Origin: Sinorhizobium medicae
GTDB taxonomy: Bacteria > Pseudomonadota > Alphaproteobacteria > Rhizobiales > Rhizobiaceae
NCBI RefSeq assembly: GCF_007827695.1
Contig: NZ_VITA01000003.1
Location: 248,001 to 312,000, forward strand
Length of the DNA stretch: 64,000 nucleotides
Direction: 5' to 3'
The notes beneath the pieces are model-generated. The model saw only the letters and a program-made list of their open reading frames with translations, ran no database searches and was not told the DNA's origin. Of the stretch, positions 19,444-28,162 are shown piece by piece. Within the stretch, counting starts at the first letter, position 1; each line of letters opens with the position of its first letter. Made by a program: the position numbers and the translations under genes.

Positions 19444-21032
19444 ACGCGGTCCTCTCACCCCAATCGCTGGCGCCGCCTGCAAGCCCTGCCATTGCGGCGC
19501 TCAGAGCCGACGGGCTCGTCAAGACCTATGGTTCGATCACCGTCCTGTCGGACGTGACGCTCGATATTCGTGCCGGAGAGGTCCACGCCATCATCGGCGA
19601 GAATGGCGCGGGCAAGTCGACGCTGATGAAGCTGTTGTCCGGCCATGTCGCACCGACGGCTGGCCATCTGCTCATAGAAGGTGAACCGGTCGAATTCCGC
19701 AACGCTGTGGAGGCGGAAGCCGCCGGCATCGTGCTCGTGCACCAGGAAATCCTGCTTGCCGCCGATCTCACTGTGGCGGAGAACCTGTTTTTAGGGCGGG
19801 AGCTTGGTCGCGGCCTGCTGGTGGACGACCGGCTGATGAACCAGCGCACGAGCGAGCTTCTGGCTCGCGTCGGCTCGACGGCGCGGCCGCGCGACCGGGT
19901 GGGCGACCTGCCCCTCGCACAGCGGCAGCTGGTACAGATCGCGCGTGCTCTCCTGGATGAACGCAAGGTCGTCATCCTGGACGAGCCGACTGCCATGCTT
20001 GCGAACGATGAGGTCGCGGCGCTGCTTGAGATCGTCCGCAGCCTACGCGACCGCGGTGTCGCAGTCCTTTATATTTCTCACCGTCTCGACGAAGTGCAGG
20101 CGCTTGCCGACCGCATCACCGTGCTTCGCGACGGGCAAATGATCGGCACCTGGCCGGCGGCGGGCCTCGGCCAGCGCGATATGGCGGAGTTGATGGTCGG
20201 GCGAAAGCTCGAAATGCTCTACCCGCACAAACGGCCCGCCGTCAGCGGCGCGCCGATCCTGTCTGTGACCGAGCTTTCCGTGGAACACGGCAGGCAGTCA
20301 GCGTCCTTCGCCGTCTGTCCGGGCGAGGTGCTTGGCATAGGCGGCATGATCGGGGCGGGGCGCACCGAACTGATCGAGGGCCTGATGGGTCTTCGCCCGT
20401 CGGAGGCGGCAAGCGTCGTCTTCAACGGCCGGGAGATCGTGCATCGCTCCGTGCGCAGCCTGATGGATGCCGGTCTCGTCTACTTGACCGAGGACCGCAA
20501 GGGCAAGGGCCTGCTCCTGGAGGAGAAGCTTGGCCCCAACCTCACCCTGCAGGCTCTCGACAAGGTCAATCCCGGCACCGCCCTTGACAAGCGGGCAGAG
20601 TTTTCTTGTCTCGAAAAAGCGGTTGAGGCCTACGACATCCGCGTGCGCTCGCCGCGACTGGAGGCCGGCAAGCTTTCAGGCGGCAACCAGCAGAAGCTGC
20701 TGCTTGCCAAGGTGATGATGGCCGATCCCTCGGTGGTCGTCATCGACGAACCGACGCGCGGCATCGACATCGGCAACAAGAGCCAGATCTACGACTTCAT
20801 CGACGCCATGGTTCGCGCAGGCAAGGCTTGCATCGTCATCTCGTCGGAAATGCCCGAACTGGTGGGGCTTGCCGACCGCGTTCTCGTGATGCGGGCCGGC
20901 AGGATCGTCGCCGAATTTCGCGGCTCTGAAATCAATGAGGAAAATGTCGTCTACGCCGCCACGACCGGTGGGCGCGCAGAAGCCGGAGAGTATGAACATG
21001 ATCGCAGCGACAGCAACAATCGTACCGGCTGA
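19440..21032 (+). CDS. Sugar-type ABC transporter ATP-binding protein (RbsA/XylG class)
   Basis: A 530-residue protein with two ABC domains in tandem. The first has Walker A GENGAGKSTLMK and Walker B VVILDEPTAML, with a divergent signature region. The second has a degenerate Walker A (GMIGAGRTE), the signature LSGGNQQK, and Walker B VVVIDEPTRG. Two domains with a decayed second P-loop are usual for CUT2-family sugar importers. Its last 41 bases overlap the permease gene. Confidence 0.95.
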   Translation: MNAVLSPQSLAPPASPAIAALRADGLVKTYGSITVLSDVTLDIRAGEVHAIIGENGAGKSTLMKLLSGHVAPTAGHLLIEGEPVEFRNAVEAEAAGIVLVHQEILLAADLTVAENLFLGRELGRGLLVDDRLMNQRTSELLARVGSTARPRDRVGDLPLAQRQLVQIARALLDERKVVILDEPTAMLANDEVAALLEIVRSLRDRGVAVLYISHRLDEVQALADRITVLRDGQMIGTWPAAGLGQRDMAELMVGRKLEMLYPHKRPAVSGAPILSVTELSVEHGRQSASFAVCPGEVLGIGGMIGAGRTELIEGLMGLRPSEAASVVFNGREIVHRSVRSLMDAGLVYLTEDRKGKGLLLEEKLGPNLTLQALDKVNPGTALDKRAEFSCLEKAVEAYDIRVRSPRLEAGKLSGGNQQKLLLAKVMMADPSVVVIDEPTRGIDIGNKSQIYDFIDAMVRAGKACIVISSEMPELVGLADRVLVMRAGRIVAEFRGSEINEENVVYAATTGGRAEAGEYEHDRSDSNNRTG

Positions 21033-21993
21033 GGAGGGCACCCGTATCCGCTGGGCCGATCTGGCGCCCTTTATCGCTCTTGCAGCAATCGTGCTGTTTG
21101 GCGCGCTCGTGAACGACAATTTCGTTTCATCGGCCAACCTGATCAACGTGGTAACGCGCAGCGCCTTCGTGGCCATAATTGCCGTTGGAGCGACCTTCGT
21201 CATTTCATCCGGGGGGCTCGACCTTTCCGTCGGCTCGATGATGGCCTTCGTCACCGGCATTATGATCATGGCGATGAACCACCTCGTTCCGTCCTTCGGG
21301 GACTGGGCAATCCCGATGGGAGCAGGTGTGGCGCTGGTAGTCGGCGTGATGTGCGGGTTGCTCAACGGTCTCATCGTGACGATCGGGCGCATAGAGCCCT
21401 TCATTGTGACGCTGGGCACGATGGGCATCTTCCGCGCCTTCATCACCTTCTTGACAGACGGCGGCTCCCTGCCCATCGACCGCAGTCTGCGGGAGGCCTA
21501 CCGGCCGGTCTATTTCGGCAGCCTCTTCGGCATTCCCTATCCCGTGCTGATCACCTTCGTCGTCGTCATGCTGGGCGCTTTCCTGCTCTATAAGACGAAA
21601 TACGGCCGCCGCCTGACCTCGGCCGGCTCGAATGTCGAAGTCGCCCGTTTTTCCGGCGTCAATGTCTCAGGTGTCCGCACCGTCGCCTATGTGATCCAGG
21701 GTGTCTGCGTCGCGGTTGCGGCCATCTGCTACGTGCCGCGTCTCGGCGCCGCGACGCCGACGACCGGGCAACTCTGGGAATTACAGGTCATCACCGCCGT
21801 CGTGATCGGCGGCACCCTACTTCGCGGCGGACGAGGGCGTATCGGCGGTACCGTGGCCGGCGCGCTCATTCTCGAGGTGATCGCCAACGTCATGGTCCTT
21901 TCGGACATGGTCTCGGAATACCTCGTCGCCGCCGTGCAGGGCACGATCATCATCATCGCCATGCTGGCGCACCGCTTTACCGCCAACCGCTGA
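20992..21993 (+). CDS. Sugar-type ABC transporter permease (RbsC class)
   Basis: A 333-residue inner-membrane protein with about ten hydrophobic helices, beginning ADLAPFIALAAIVLFGAL. It has the CUT2 permease hallmarks SSGGLDLSVGSMMAF and GRIEPFIVTLGTMG near the middle, and the GGTLLRGGRGRIGGT segment in the last third. The start at 20992 is preferred for its GGAGAG ribosome site inside the ATPase gene's end. It forms the channel with the adjacent ATPase and binding protein. Confidence 0.94.
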   Translation: MNMIAATATIVPAEEGTRIRWADLAPFIALAAIVLFGALVNDNFVSSANLINVVTRSAFVAIIAVGATFVISSGGLDLSVGSMMAFVTGIMIMAMNHLVPSFGDWAIPMGAGVALVVGVMCGLLNGLIVTIGRIEPFIVTLGTMGIFRAFITFLTDGGSLPIDRSLREAYRPVYFGSLFGIPYPVLITFVVVMLGAFLLYKTKYGRRLTSAGSNVEVARFSGVNVSGVRTVAYVIQGVCVAVAAICYVPRLGAATPTTGQLWELQVITAVVIGGTLLRGGRGRIGGTVAGALILEVIANVMVLSDMVSEYLVAAVQGTIIIIAMLAHRFTANR

Positions 21994-22021
21994 AAACAGC
22001 ACTGACTTCAAGGAGGAGAAA

Positions 22022-22990
22022 ATGAAGTCCATGAAAAAAAAGGCCTGTCTCTTGTTATCGACCGCCGCGCTGATCCTCGCCCTGCCGCTCGGCAGTGCCC
22101 ATGCCGAGAACAGTAAGGTGACGATCGCCGTCTCGATTCCGGCCGCTACGCATGGATGGACGGGCGGAGTCGTCTACCATGCCGAGCAGGCGGAAAAGGA
22201 ACTTGAAGCCGCCTTCCCGAATGTCGACGTCGTGCTGTCGACGGCATCCTCCGCTACCGCACAAGTCTCCGCCCTCGAAGACCTTTCGGCAAGCCGCAAG
22301 CTCGACGCGCTGGTCATCCTGCCATTCACCTCTGAGGAACTGACCGGACCGGTCGAGCAGATCAAGCAGAAGGGCACCTTCATTTCCGTTGTCGACCGCG
22401 GCCTCACGGATCCGAACGTGCAGGATCTCTATGTCGCCGGCGACAACATTGCCGTCGGCGCCAACACTGCGCACTGGCTCGCTGACAAACTTGGCGGCGA
22501 GGGCAAAATCGTTGTGCTGCGCGGCATTCCCACCGTCATCGACGACGAACGCATCAAGGGTTTTTCCGACGTCATCAGCAAGACCAAGATAGAGATCCTC
22601 GACATTCAGTATGCCAACTGGAATCAGGATGAAGCCTTCAAGCTGATGCAGGACTATCTTGCGAAGTATCCAGAGATCGATGCCGTCTGGGCGAACGACG
22701 ATGACATGCTGCTCGGTGTCCTGGAGGCCATCGACAATGCAGGGCGCAAGGACATCAAATACGCCCTCGGCGGCAACGGCATGAAGCAGATCATCGAGAT
22801 GGTGAAGGCCAAGGACGAGCGCACGCCGATCTCGACTCCCTACCCGCCGTCGATGATCAAGTCGGCAATGTACATGACGGCGGCGCAGTTCAATGGACAG
22901 GCACCGGTACGCGGTTCCTTCCTGCTGGGCGCGCCGCTGATCACGCCGGAGAATGCCGACCAGTTCTACTTTCCCGATTCACCATTCTGA
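22022..22990 (+). CDS. Periplasmic sugar-binding protein (RbsB class)
   Basis: A 322-residue type 1 periplasmic binding protein with a Sec signal (LLLSTAALILALPLGSAHAE). The mature chain follows the ribose-binding layout: VTIAVSIPAATHGWTGGVVY, a LDALVILPFTSEEL strand-turn, FISVVDRGL, GEGKIVVLRGIP, WANDDDMLLGVLEAID. The ligand is probably a small polyol or sugar, but residues around the pocket do not tell me which. A strong AAGGAGGAG site precedes it. Confidence 0.93.
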   Translation: MKSMKKKACLLLSTAALILALPLGSAHAENSKVTIAVSIPAATHGWTGGVVYHAEQAEKELEAAFPNVDVVLSTASSATAQVSALEDLSASRKLDALVILPFTSEELTGPVEQIKQKGTFISVVDRGLTDPNVQDLYVAGDNIAVGANTAHWLADKLGGEGKIVVLRGIPTVIDDERIKGFSDVISKTKIEILDIQYANWNQDEAFKLMQDYLAKYPEIDAVWANDDDMLLGVLEAIDNAGRKDIKYALGGNGMKQIIEMVKAKDERTPISTPYPPSMIKSAMYMTAAQFNGQAPVRGSFLLGAPLITPENADQFYFPDSPF

Positions 22991-22997
22991 TCCGAAA

Positions 22998-23022
22998 CGG
23001 TGCCTGGTAGATCCGGGCACCG
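22998..23022 (+). terminator. Intercistronic hairpin after the binding-protein gene
   Basis: Arms CGGTGCC (22998-23004) and GGCACCG (23016-23022) form a seven-base stem with an eleven-base loop. It lies between the binding-protein gene and the PfpI gene without a T-run. It may stabilise the upstream mRNA, giving more binding protein, rather than stop transcription. Confidence 0.45.
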
Positions 23023-23052
23023 CCTGACATCCATGACAACAGGAGACATGAC

Positions 23053-23640
23053 ATGAGCGGCAAGAAAATCCTCATGCTGACCGGTGAGTTCACCGAGGAA
23101 TATGAGATCTACGTGTTCCAGCAGGGGATGGAGGCAGTTGGCCATACGGTTCACGTCGTCTGCCCGGACAAAAAGGCTGGCGACCGCATCAAGACCTCTC
23201 TGCACGACTTCGAGGGCGACCAGACCTACACGGAGAAGCTCGGCCATTATGCCGACATCAACAAGACGTTCTCCGACGTGCGCGTCGAGGAATATGACGC
23301 GGTCTATGCGGCCGGGGGCCGCGGGCCGGAATATATCCGCACCGACAAACGCATCCAGGACATGGTCCGCCATTTTCATGATACCGGCAAGCCGATCTTC
23401 ACGATCTGCCATGGCGTGCAGATCCTGATGGCTGTCCCTGGCGTGCTGGAAGGCCGCAAAGTTGCCGGCCTCGGCGCCTGCGAACCGGAGGTCACGGCTG
23501 TCGGTGGCACCTATATCGACGTGAAGCCCACCGAGGCCTATGTCGACGGCAATATGGTCTCGGCAAAGGGATGGACGGGCCTTGCAGCTTTCATGCGCGA
23601 GTGCCTGAACGTGCTCGGCACGAAGATCACGCACACCTAG
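23053..23640 (+). CDS. DJ-1/PfpI-family protein
   Basis: A 195-residue protein with the class I amidotransferase-like fold. The nucleophile elbow is FTICHGVQ with Cys119-His120, and an acidic residue near the N-terminus (GEFTEEYE, residues 11-18) matches the conserved Glu that contacts the Cys. Family members act as glyoxalases/deglycases or peptidase-like hydrolases. It is the last gene of the transporter operon. A possible role is clearing or converting a reactive aldehyde formed from the imported compound; that is inference. Confidence 0.9.
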   Translation: MSGKKILMLTGEFTEEYEIYVFQQGMEAVGHTVHVVCPDKKAGDRIKTSLHDFEGDQTYTEKLGHYADINKTFSDVRVEEYDAVYAAGGRGPEYIRTDKRIQDMVRHFHDTGKPIFTICHGVQILMAVPGVLEGRKVAGLGACEPEVTAVGGTYIDVKPTEAYVDGNMVSAKGWTGLAAFMRECLNVLGTKITHT

Positions 23641-23668
23641 TCGGTTGACGTGAGATCGACGACACCTA

Positions 23669-23695
23669 CCCCTCGGGCTGCATCGCCCCGAGGGG
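23669..23695 (+). terminator. Hairpin terminator after the transporter operon
   Basis: Perfect nine-base arms CCCCTCGGG (23669-23677) and CCCGAGGGG (23687-23695) with a nine-base loop, followed by CGGGTTTCG. It lies 28 bases after the PfpI stop. Confidence 0.7.
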
Positions 23696-23781
23696 CGGGT
23701 TTCGAAGCCTCCGATGCCGGGTGCCGGAAGCAGATGCTTAACGCTTGCAATTTCGCTTGTGGACGTTTGTCGACGGAGAGA

Positions 23782-24156
23782 TCAGGGCTCGGGTTCGTGG
23801 CAAACCACTTCGATGTTGTGCCCGTCCGGACCGATGACGAAGGCTGCAAAGTAGTTCGCGTGGTAGTGCGGGCGAAGACCTGGGGCCCCATTGTCTTTGC
23901 CACCCGCCTCCAGCGCCGCGCGATAGAAAGCTTCGACTTGCTGCCGATTCTCGGCGATGAACGCCAAGTGAAGATGCGCCGGCTTCTCTTCGGTCTGGTA
24001 CAGGCATAGTGAAGCCTTGCCCTTCGGGCTCAACTCGACACCGTAGGCCGGCGTCCCCTCCGAGACGACAGCCACACCGAGTGGTTCGAGTGCGCGAAGG
24101 AAGAACGCTTTGCTTGCTGAATAGTCGCTGACTCCGAATTTGACGTGGTCAAACAT
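23782..24156 (-). CDS. VOC-superfamily (glyoxalase-like) protein
   Basis: A 124-residue protein with two beta-alpha-beta-beta-beta units. It starts FDHVKFGVSDYSASKAFFLR (metal-binding His4), continues HLHLAFIAENRQQVEAFYRA and ends with HYHANYFAAFVIGPDGHNIE, with the terminal Glu ligand in HNIEVVCH. The glyoxalase/bleomycin-resistance fold and metal site look intact. Substrate unknown. It is monocistronic and convergent with the PfpI operon. Confidence 0.88.
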   Translation of the reverse strand: MFDHVKFGVSDYSASKAFFLRALEPLGVAVVSEGTPAYGVELSPKGKASLCLYQTEEKPAHLHLAFIAENRQQVEAFYRAALEAGGKDNGAPGLRPHYHANYFAAFVIGPDGHNIEVVCHEPEP

Positions 24157-24222
24157 GCGTTCTCCCGAGGTGTGTCAGCCTGCTTGACGGACAGCTTTGA
24201 ACCGCTGAAACGAGTGCTGTTC

Positions 24223-24807
24223 TCAGTCGAATCTGGCCATTGCGAGTTCGGCGCTTCTGTTAAGGCTCGTCATCCAATCGCTGAATTGCGGCTGGGTTTT
24301 GATCTGGCGTCCATAATGGCGGGAAAGCGCGCGCAAAAGCGCTCCGTCGCGCCCCAGCTGTTCGTCAGCAAATCCGACCATCAATGAGTTCGGCCAAGCC
24401 TGCGGCCGGATGCCAACCAATCTTGCGAACAGGGATTCCGCTTCTTCATCCGGATTGGCCTGGGCCATCAATGCCAGCATCGCCGCTGTAGAACGTGAAA
24501 TGCCCATATGGCAATGCACGAGGACATGGCTGGGAGCCCCGCGATCCTCTCGAGCCAGGTGATCGGCACCGAATCTCAGGATCGCTTCGACATGCTCCGG
24601 GGCCGGCATGACCTGACCCCGCGTCGCGACAATGATGTCGTGGAAGCGCAAAGTCGTGCGATTGTGTTTTCCGTACGTCTCGAATGCATCCAGTTCCGGG
24701 TGATCCGGATCCACGATCGACAGGACATGCGTGACGTTGCGGGCACTCTGCGCAGGCAGTTCATGAATGCCGCAAATGGTCAGTTCAGGGACAAGAGCCA
24801 AATCCAA
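24223..24807 (-). CDS. Dual-specificity/tyrosine phosphatase-like protein
   Basis: A 194-residue protein with a cysteine-phosphatase P-loop HCHMGISRS (residues 98-106), in which Cys99 and Arg105 form the CX5R motif followed by Ser. The general acid is probably the Asp in RFHDI (about residue 57). The upstream part VTHVLSIVDPDHPE matches the first strand of the DSP fold. It may act on phosphoproteins or phosphoinositide-like compounds. No signal peptide; it stands alone. Confidence 0.85.
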   Translation of the reverse strand: MDLALVPELTICGIHELPAQSARNVTHVLSIVDPDHPELDAFETYGKHNRTTLRFHDIIVATRGQVMPAPEHVEAILRFGADHLAREDRGAPSHVLVHCHMGISRSTAAMLALMAQANPDEEAESLFARLVGIRPQAWPNSLMVGFADEQLGRDGALLRALSRHYGRQIKTQPQFSDWMTSLNRSAELAMARFD

Positions 24808-24970
24808 GACCCTCCAAAATCATCGCCCGCCTCTGTCGGCGCCGTCAGTTTTTCTAATAGCAATCATTCCGGGACGACGCCACAATTTCAGCCGTGGCTT
24901 ACACCCTCAACGCGGTCGGTCCATCTCCCGCCACAGTGCCTTCGCCGGCACGGCACGGATGCCGGTGAGA

Positions 24971-25177
24971 TCACTCGCCGATGAAGCCATCGAAGACTTC
25001 AAGCATCGCGTCGCTGATCGCCTTGCCGAGTGCAGCCGCAGTTCTCGTCAGCTCGTCCTCGTTCAGATCACGAGCGGCCATCGCAAAAGCGGCGCCTTCT
25101 GCTGTCACGATCTCCTGCGCGCGCTGGATCGACCAGAGAGCAAAGTCGTTGCGATTGCTGATTTCCAAGGTTTCCAT
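24971..25177 (-). CDS. Small hypothetical protein (helical, 68 residues)
   Basis: The frame starts METLEISNRNDFALWSIQRA after a good AGGAGA ribosome site seven bases upstream. The chain looks like two or three amphipathic helices rich in Ala and acidic residues (EIVTAEGAAFAMAARDLNED). It is probably a soluble, cytoplasmic all-helical protein. I do not recognise a family. It faces the exonuclease gene at 25274 across a 96-base divergent gap. Confidence 0.6.
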   Translation of the reverse strand: METLEISNRNDFALWSIQRAQEIVTAEGAAFAMAARDLNEDELTRTAAALGKAISDAMLEVFDGFIGE

Positions 25178-25273
25178 GATTTCTCCTGATTTGTTCGAGC
25201 GGATGCCTTATAGCGTATTTGTCGGACGAGACAGTTCGATGAGTCGTTTTAAGAGTGAGCCCGAGATAGTCGA

Positions 25274-26245
25274 GTGACGCAGCAGTTCGATTTGTTTGTT
25301 TCGAGCAAGGACGCAGCTGTGAAGGCGGCTGGTTCATCGGCGATGAAACGCCGGCCCTCGACCGCTCCGAGCGAAGACGACATGGTGCGGCGGCTCCACG
25401 CGACAGGGCGATATCGTATCCTGAAGAAACTGGAAGGTCGGCCGGTTGCCTCCGCCGCGCGACCCGGATTTCCGCTAAGGGGCTTGATCCTCGACACCGA
25501 GACCACCGGCCTCAATCACCGTAAGGACGAGATCATCGAGATCGGCGCCGTCGCGTTCACCTTCGATGACGCTGGCAATATCGGCGATGTCATTGACCTC
25601 TATGGTGGATTGCAGCAGCCGAGCATATCGGTTCCACCGGAGATCACGCGTCTGACCGGCATCACCGACGAAATGGTGCTTGGCCAAAAAATTGATCTGC
25701 ATCGTCTGCGTGCCGTGGTCGAGCCGGCCGATCTCATCATCGCGCACAATGCCGGTTTCGATCGGCCGTTCTGCGAAGCCTTCTCACCCATCTTCGCTCG
25801 AAAGGCATGGGCCTGTTCAGTCTCGGAGATCGACTGGCCGGCGCGTGGCTTCGAAGGGACCAAGCTCGGCTACCTGATCGGTCAGGCCGGCTATTTTCAT
25901 GAGGGGCACCGGGCAGTGGACGACTGTTTTGCTCTCCTCGAGGTGCTTGCTCAGGGCCGGGCAGAGGTCGAGCGCTCGCCGTTTGCCGAACTCTACGGGG
26001 CAAGCCAGCGGTCGCGGATTCGTCTCTTCGCGGAAAACAGTCCCTTTGACATGAAAGAGCATCTGAAAGCGCGCGGCTATCGCTGGTCGGATGGTAGTGA
26101 CGGTCGCCCGAAATCCTGGTGGATCGAGATCGCCGAAGAGGCTCTCGACGACGAACTTCACTATCTCCGCTCCGAAATCTATCGCTGGAATGAAGCGGAT
26201 CCGCCGATAAGGCGCCTCACTGCGTTCGACCGCTTCAAGGCGTGA
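25274..26245 (+). CDS. DEDDh 3'-5' exonuclease with N-terminal clamp-binding-type motif
   Basis: A 323-residue exonuclease of the DNA polymerase III epsilon type. The DEDDh catalytic set is complete: Asp74 and Glu76 in LILDTETTG, Asp163 in IAHNAGFDRPF, His212 and Asp217 in HRAVDDC. A 65-residue N-terminal extension begins with QFDLF (residues 4-8), which fits the QL(S/D)LF form of bacterial beta-clamp binding motifs. The C-terminal 80 residues (LKARGYRWSDGSDGRPKSWW) match a segment found in related standalone proteins. Start is GTG. It probably acts in DNA repair at the clamp; the interaction is inferred. Confidence 0.9.
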   Translation: MTQQFDLFVSSKDAAVKAAGSSAMKRRPSTAPSEDDMVRRLHATGRYRILKKLEGRPVASAARPGFPLRGLILDTETTGLNHRKDEIIEIGAVAFTFDDAGNIGDVIDLYGGLQQPSISVPPEITRLTGITDEMVLGQKIDLHRLRAVVEPADLIIAHNAGFDRPFCEAFSPIFARKAWACSVSEIDWPARGFEGTKLGYLIGQAGYFHEGHRAVDDCFALLEVLAQGRAEVERSPFAELYGASQRSRIRLFAENSPFDMKEHLKARGYRWSDGSDGRPKSWWIEIAEEALDDELHYLRSEIYRWNEADPPIRRLTAFDRFKA

Positions 26246-26281
26246 CGGACGCCGCTCGGCCGAAAACGCGGCACGCCGTTG

Positions 26282-26704
26282 TCATCGATTGGCGGCCGCA
26301 TGACTGCTGGTCGTCGAAGGGATACGGGCGATGACCTTGATCTCGAAATCGAAGCCCGCAAGCCAATTGACGCCCACTGCCGTCCAGTTCGGGTAGGGCG
26401 GCGCACCGATCTCTTCCGCTCGGACGGCCAGAACCGTCTCGATCTGTTCGTCCGGATTGGTGTGGAAGGTGGTGACGTCGACGACATCGTCGAAGCTGCA
26501 TCCGGCAGCGGCCAGGACCTCGCGCAGATTGGCGAAGGCCCGCCGAACCTGGTCCTCGAACGCCGGCTCGGGCGAGCCGTCGCCACGGCTCCCGACCTGA
26601 CCCGACACGAAGAGAAGATCGCCTGACCGAATGGCGGCGGAATAGCGGTGGATATCGTACAAGGCGTGCCGGTTGGCCGGATAGACGGCGTCACGTGTAG
26701 GCAT
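26282..26704 (-). CDS. RidA/YjgF-family protein
   Basis: A 140-residue protein of the RidA family: YSAAIRSGDLLFVSGQVG near the N-terminus and an EDQVRRAFANLREVLAAAG helix leading to VDVTTFHTN. The Arg usually needed for imine hydrolysis is not in its standard VARIPKD-type context; the C-terminal segment reads VIARIPSTTS, with the Arg kept. RidA proteins hydrolyse reactive enamines/imines. It is divergent from the LysR gene at 26805. Confidence 0.88.
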   Translation of the reverse strand: MPTRDAVYPANRHALYDIHRYSAAIRSGDLLFVSGQVGSRGDGSPEPAFEDQVRRAFANLREVLAAAGCSFDDVVDVTTFHTNPDEQIETVLAVRAEEIGAPPYPNWTAVGVNWLAGFDFEIKVIARIPSTTSSHAAANR

Positions 26705-26804
26705 TTCATGTTCCTTTCTGTCTTCACACCAGTAGGAAATAGACCACGTGTATTGCGCGCATTAGCCGTTGAAATCGGCATGAGATGATGCAAAATTCCC
26801 ATCA

Positions 26805-27707
26805 ATGTCCCGCCCGTCGCTCAACGACCTCACCGCCTTCGTGGCTGTTGCCACGCACCGCAGCTTCCGCCGCGCAGCGGACGAGATCGGCACGGCGCCT
26901 TCAACGTTGAGCCATGCGATGCGCGCATTGGAGGAACGCATGGGCGTGCGCCTTTTGCACCGCACGACACGCAGCGTCTCGCCGACGGAAGCCGGGCTCC
27001 GACTGCTCGGCCGCCTTCAGCCGGCGCTCGTCTCGCTGGACGAGGCGCTCGACAGCGTCGCCGGGTTCAGGGGCAATATCGCGGGAACGGTCCGCATCAA
27101 TGCACCGCGACTGGTTGCCGGGTTACTCGTTCGCGAGGTCGTTCCGCAGATGGCGGGGCGCCATCCGGACGTGACCGTGGATATTGTCGTCGAGGGACGG
27201 CTTATCGATATCGTGTCCAGCGGGTTCGATGCCGGCGTGCGACTTCTGGGATCGATCCCCAAGGACATGATCGCCGTGCCGTTCGCACGCCCGTTGACGT
27301 TCATCTGTATCGCCTCGACCGATTATCTCGATCGCTTCGGCGACCCGGGAACGCCCGAGGAACTGCAACGCCACCATTGCATCGGCCATCGCATGCCCAG
27401 CGGCAAGTTCTATCGATGGGAGTTCGAGCGCGCGGGCCAGGAACTGGTGATAGACGCAAACGGCCCCATCGTTCTCGACGACGAGGAGCTGATGGTCGAA
27501 GCCGCGATAGAAGGGCTTGGCATCGCTTACGTTGCGGATTGGGCTGCCGAAGCGGCCTTGGCCGACGGCCGGCTGCGCAAGGTCCTGACCGCGTGGATGC
27601 CCGCGCCGGAAAGGGTTGCGGTCTACTATCCCGGACACCGAGCCGTGCCGCCCGCACTGCGGGCTTTTCTCGATGCCGTCAAGGACTTGCGGAAGACGGA
27701 ACCTTAA
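26805..27707 (+). CDS. LysR-family transcriptional regulator
   Basis: A 300-residue regulator. The helix-turn-helix is residues 18-40 (RSFRRAADEIGTAPSTLSHA), followed by the linker helix and a two-lobed effector domain starting GTVRINAPRLV. It is of the DsdC/aaeR-like short-arm class, ending HRAVPPALRAFLDAVKDL. It is divergent from the RidA gene, 100 bases apart, which is its likely target together with itself. Effector unknown. Confidence 0.92.
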   Translation: MSRPSLNDLTAFVAVATHRSFRRAADEIGTAPSTLSHAMRALEERMGVRLLHRTTRSVSPTEAGLRLLGRLQPALVSLDEALDSVAGFRGNIAGTVRINAPRLVAGLLVREVVPQMAGRHPDVTVDIVVEGRLIDIVSSGFDAGVRLLGSIPKDMIAVPFARPLTFICIASTDYLDRFGDPGTPEELQRHHCIGHRMPSGKFYRWEFERAGQELVIDANGPIVLDDEELMVEAAIEGLGIAYVADWAAEAALADGRLRKVLTAWMPAPERVAVYYPGHRAVPPALRAFLDAVKDLRKTEP

Positions 27708-27728
27708 CGCATGGCTCAGCCATAAGGC

Positions 27729-28034
27729 TTAGATCCCTGAACCGTCGAGCTCTCTCGCGTCCTCGCCTTCCCAGGGTGAGGGCATCGAGGTGCGATCGAG
27801 ATTGGCCGAGGGCATCGGCATCCAGCACTTCAATTCGGGCTCGGCGTATTCGATGATGCGGCCGGGCGAGGAGTCAGAGGCGCGCCAACCTTCCGCACCG
27901 AACTGATCGCCGTTCGACCAGTATGCGAGGTCAACCGCTGCCGGCCCCTGTTCCGACGGGCGGATCGTAACGAGGATCCGACTGCCGTCTTTCGGCGCGC
28001 TTGCCATATGGCGCCAGAGGTCTGGCTCGGCCAT
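27729..28034 (-). CDS. DUF551-like small protein
   Basis: A 101-residue protein. It begins MAEPDLWRHMASAPKDGSRI, the W-x(4)-APKDG-x-x-I/V-L pattern seen in short DUF551-type proteins of phages and alphaproteobacteria, and contains W-rich segments later (GWRASDSSPG, KCWMPMP). Start 28034 is favoured because the 17 residues upstream in frame are Arg-rich and lack a ribosome site. Function unknown. It is convergent with the LysR gene before it. Confidence 0.65.
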   Translation of the reverse strand: MAEPDLWRHMASAPKDGSRILVTIRPSEQGPAAVDLAYWSNGDQFGAEGWRASDSSPGRIIEYAEPELKCWMPMPSANLDRTSMPSPWEGEDARELDGSGI

Positions 28035-28162
28035 CCTTTTCCTCCTGTCCTGCCGCAGGTTGCAAGTGTCGCCTCGCGATCGCAAACGGTCAACTCAAAC
28101 TTTGCACGACCCATCGCCTATGATGATCTGAAAGCGGTAGAGGGTACCGTTCGGCATGAATG

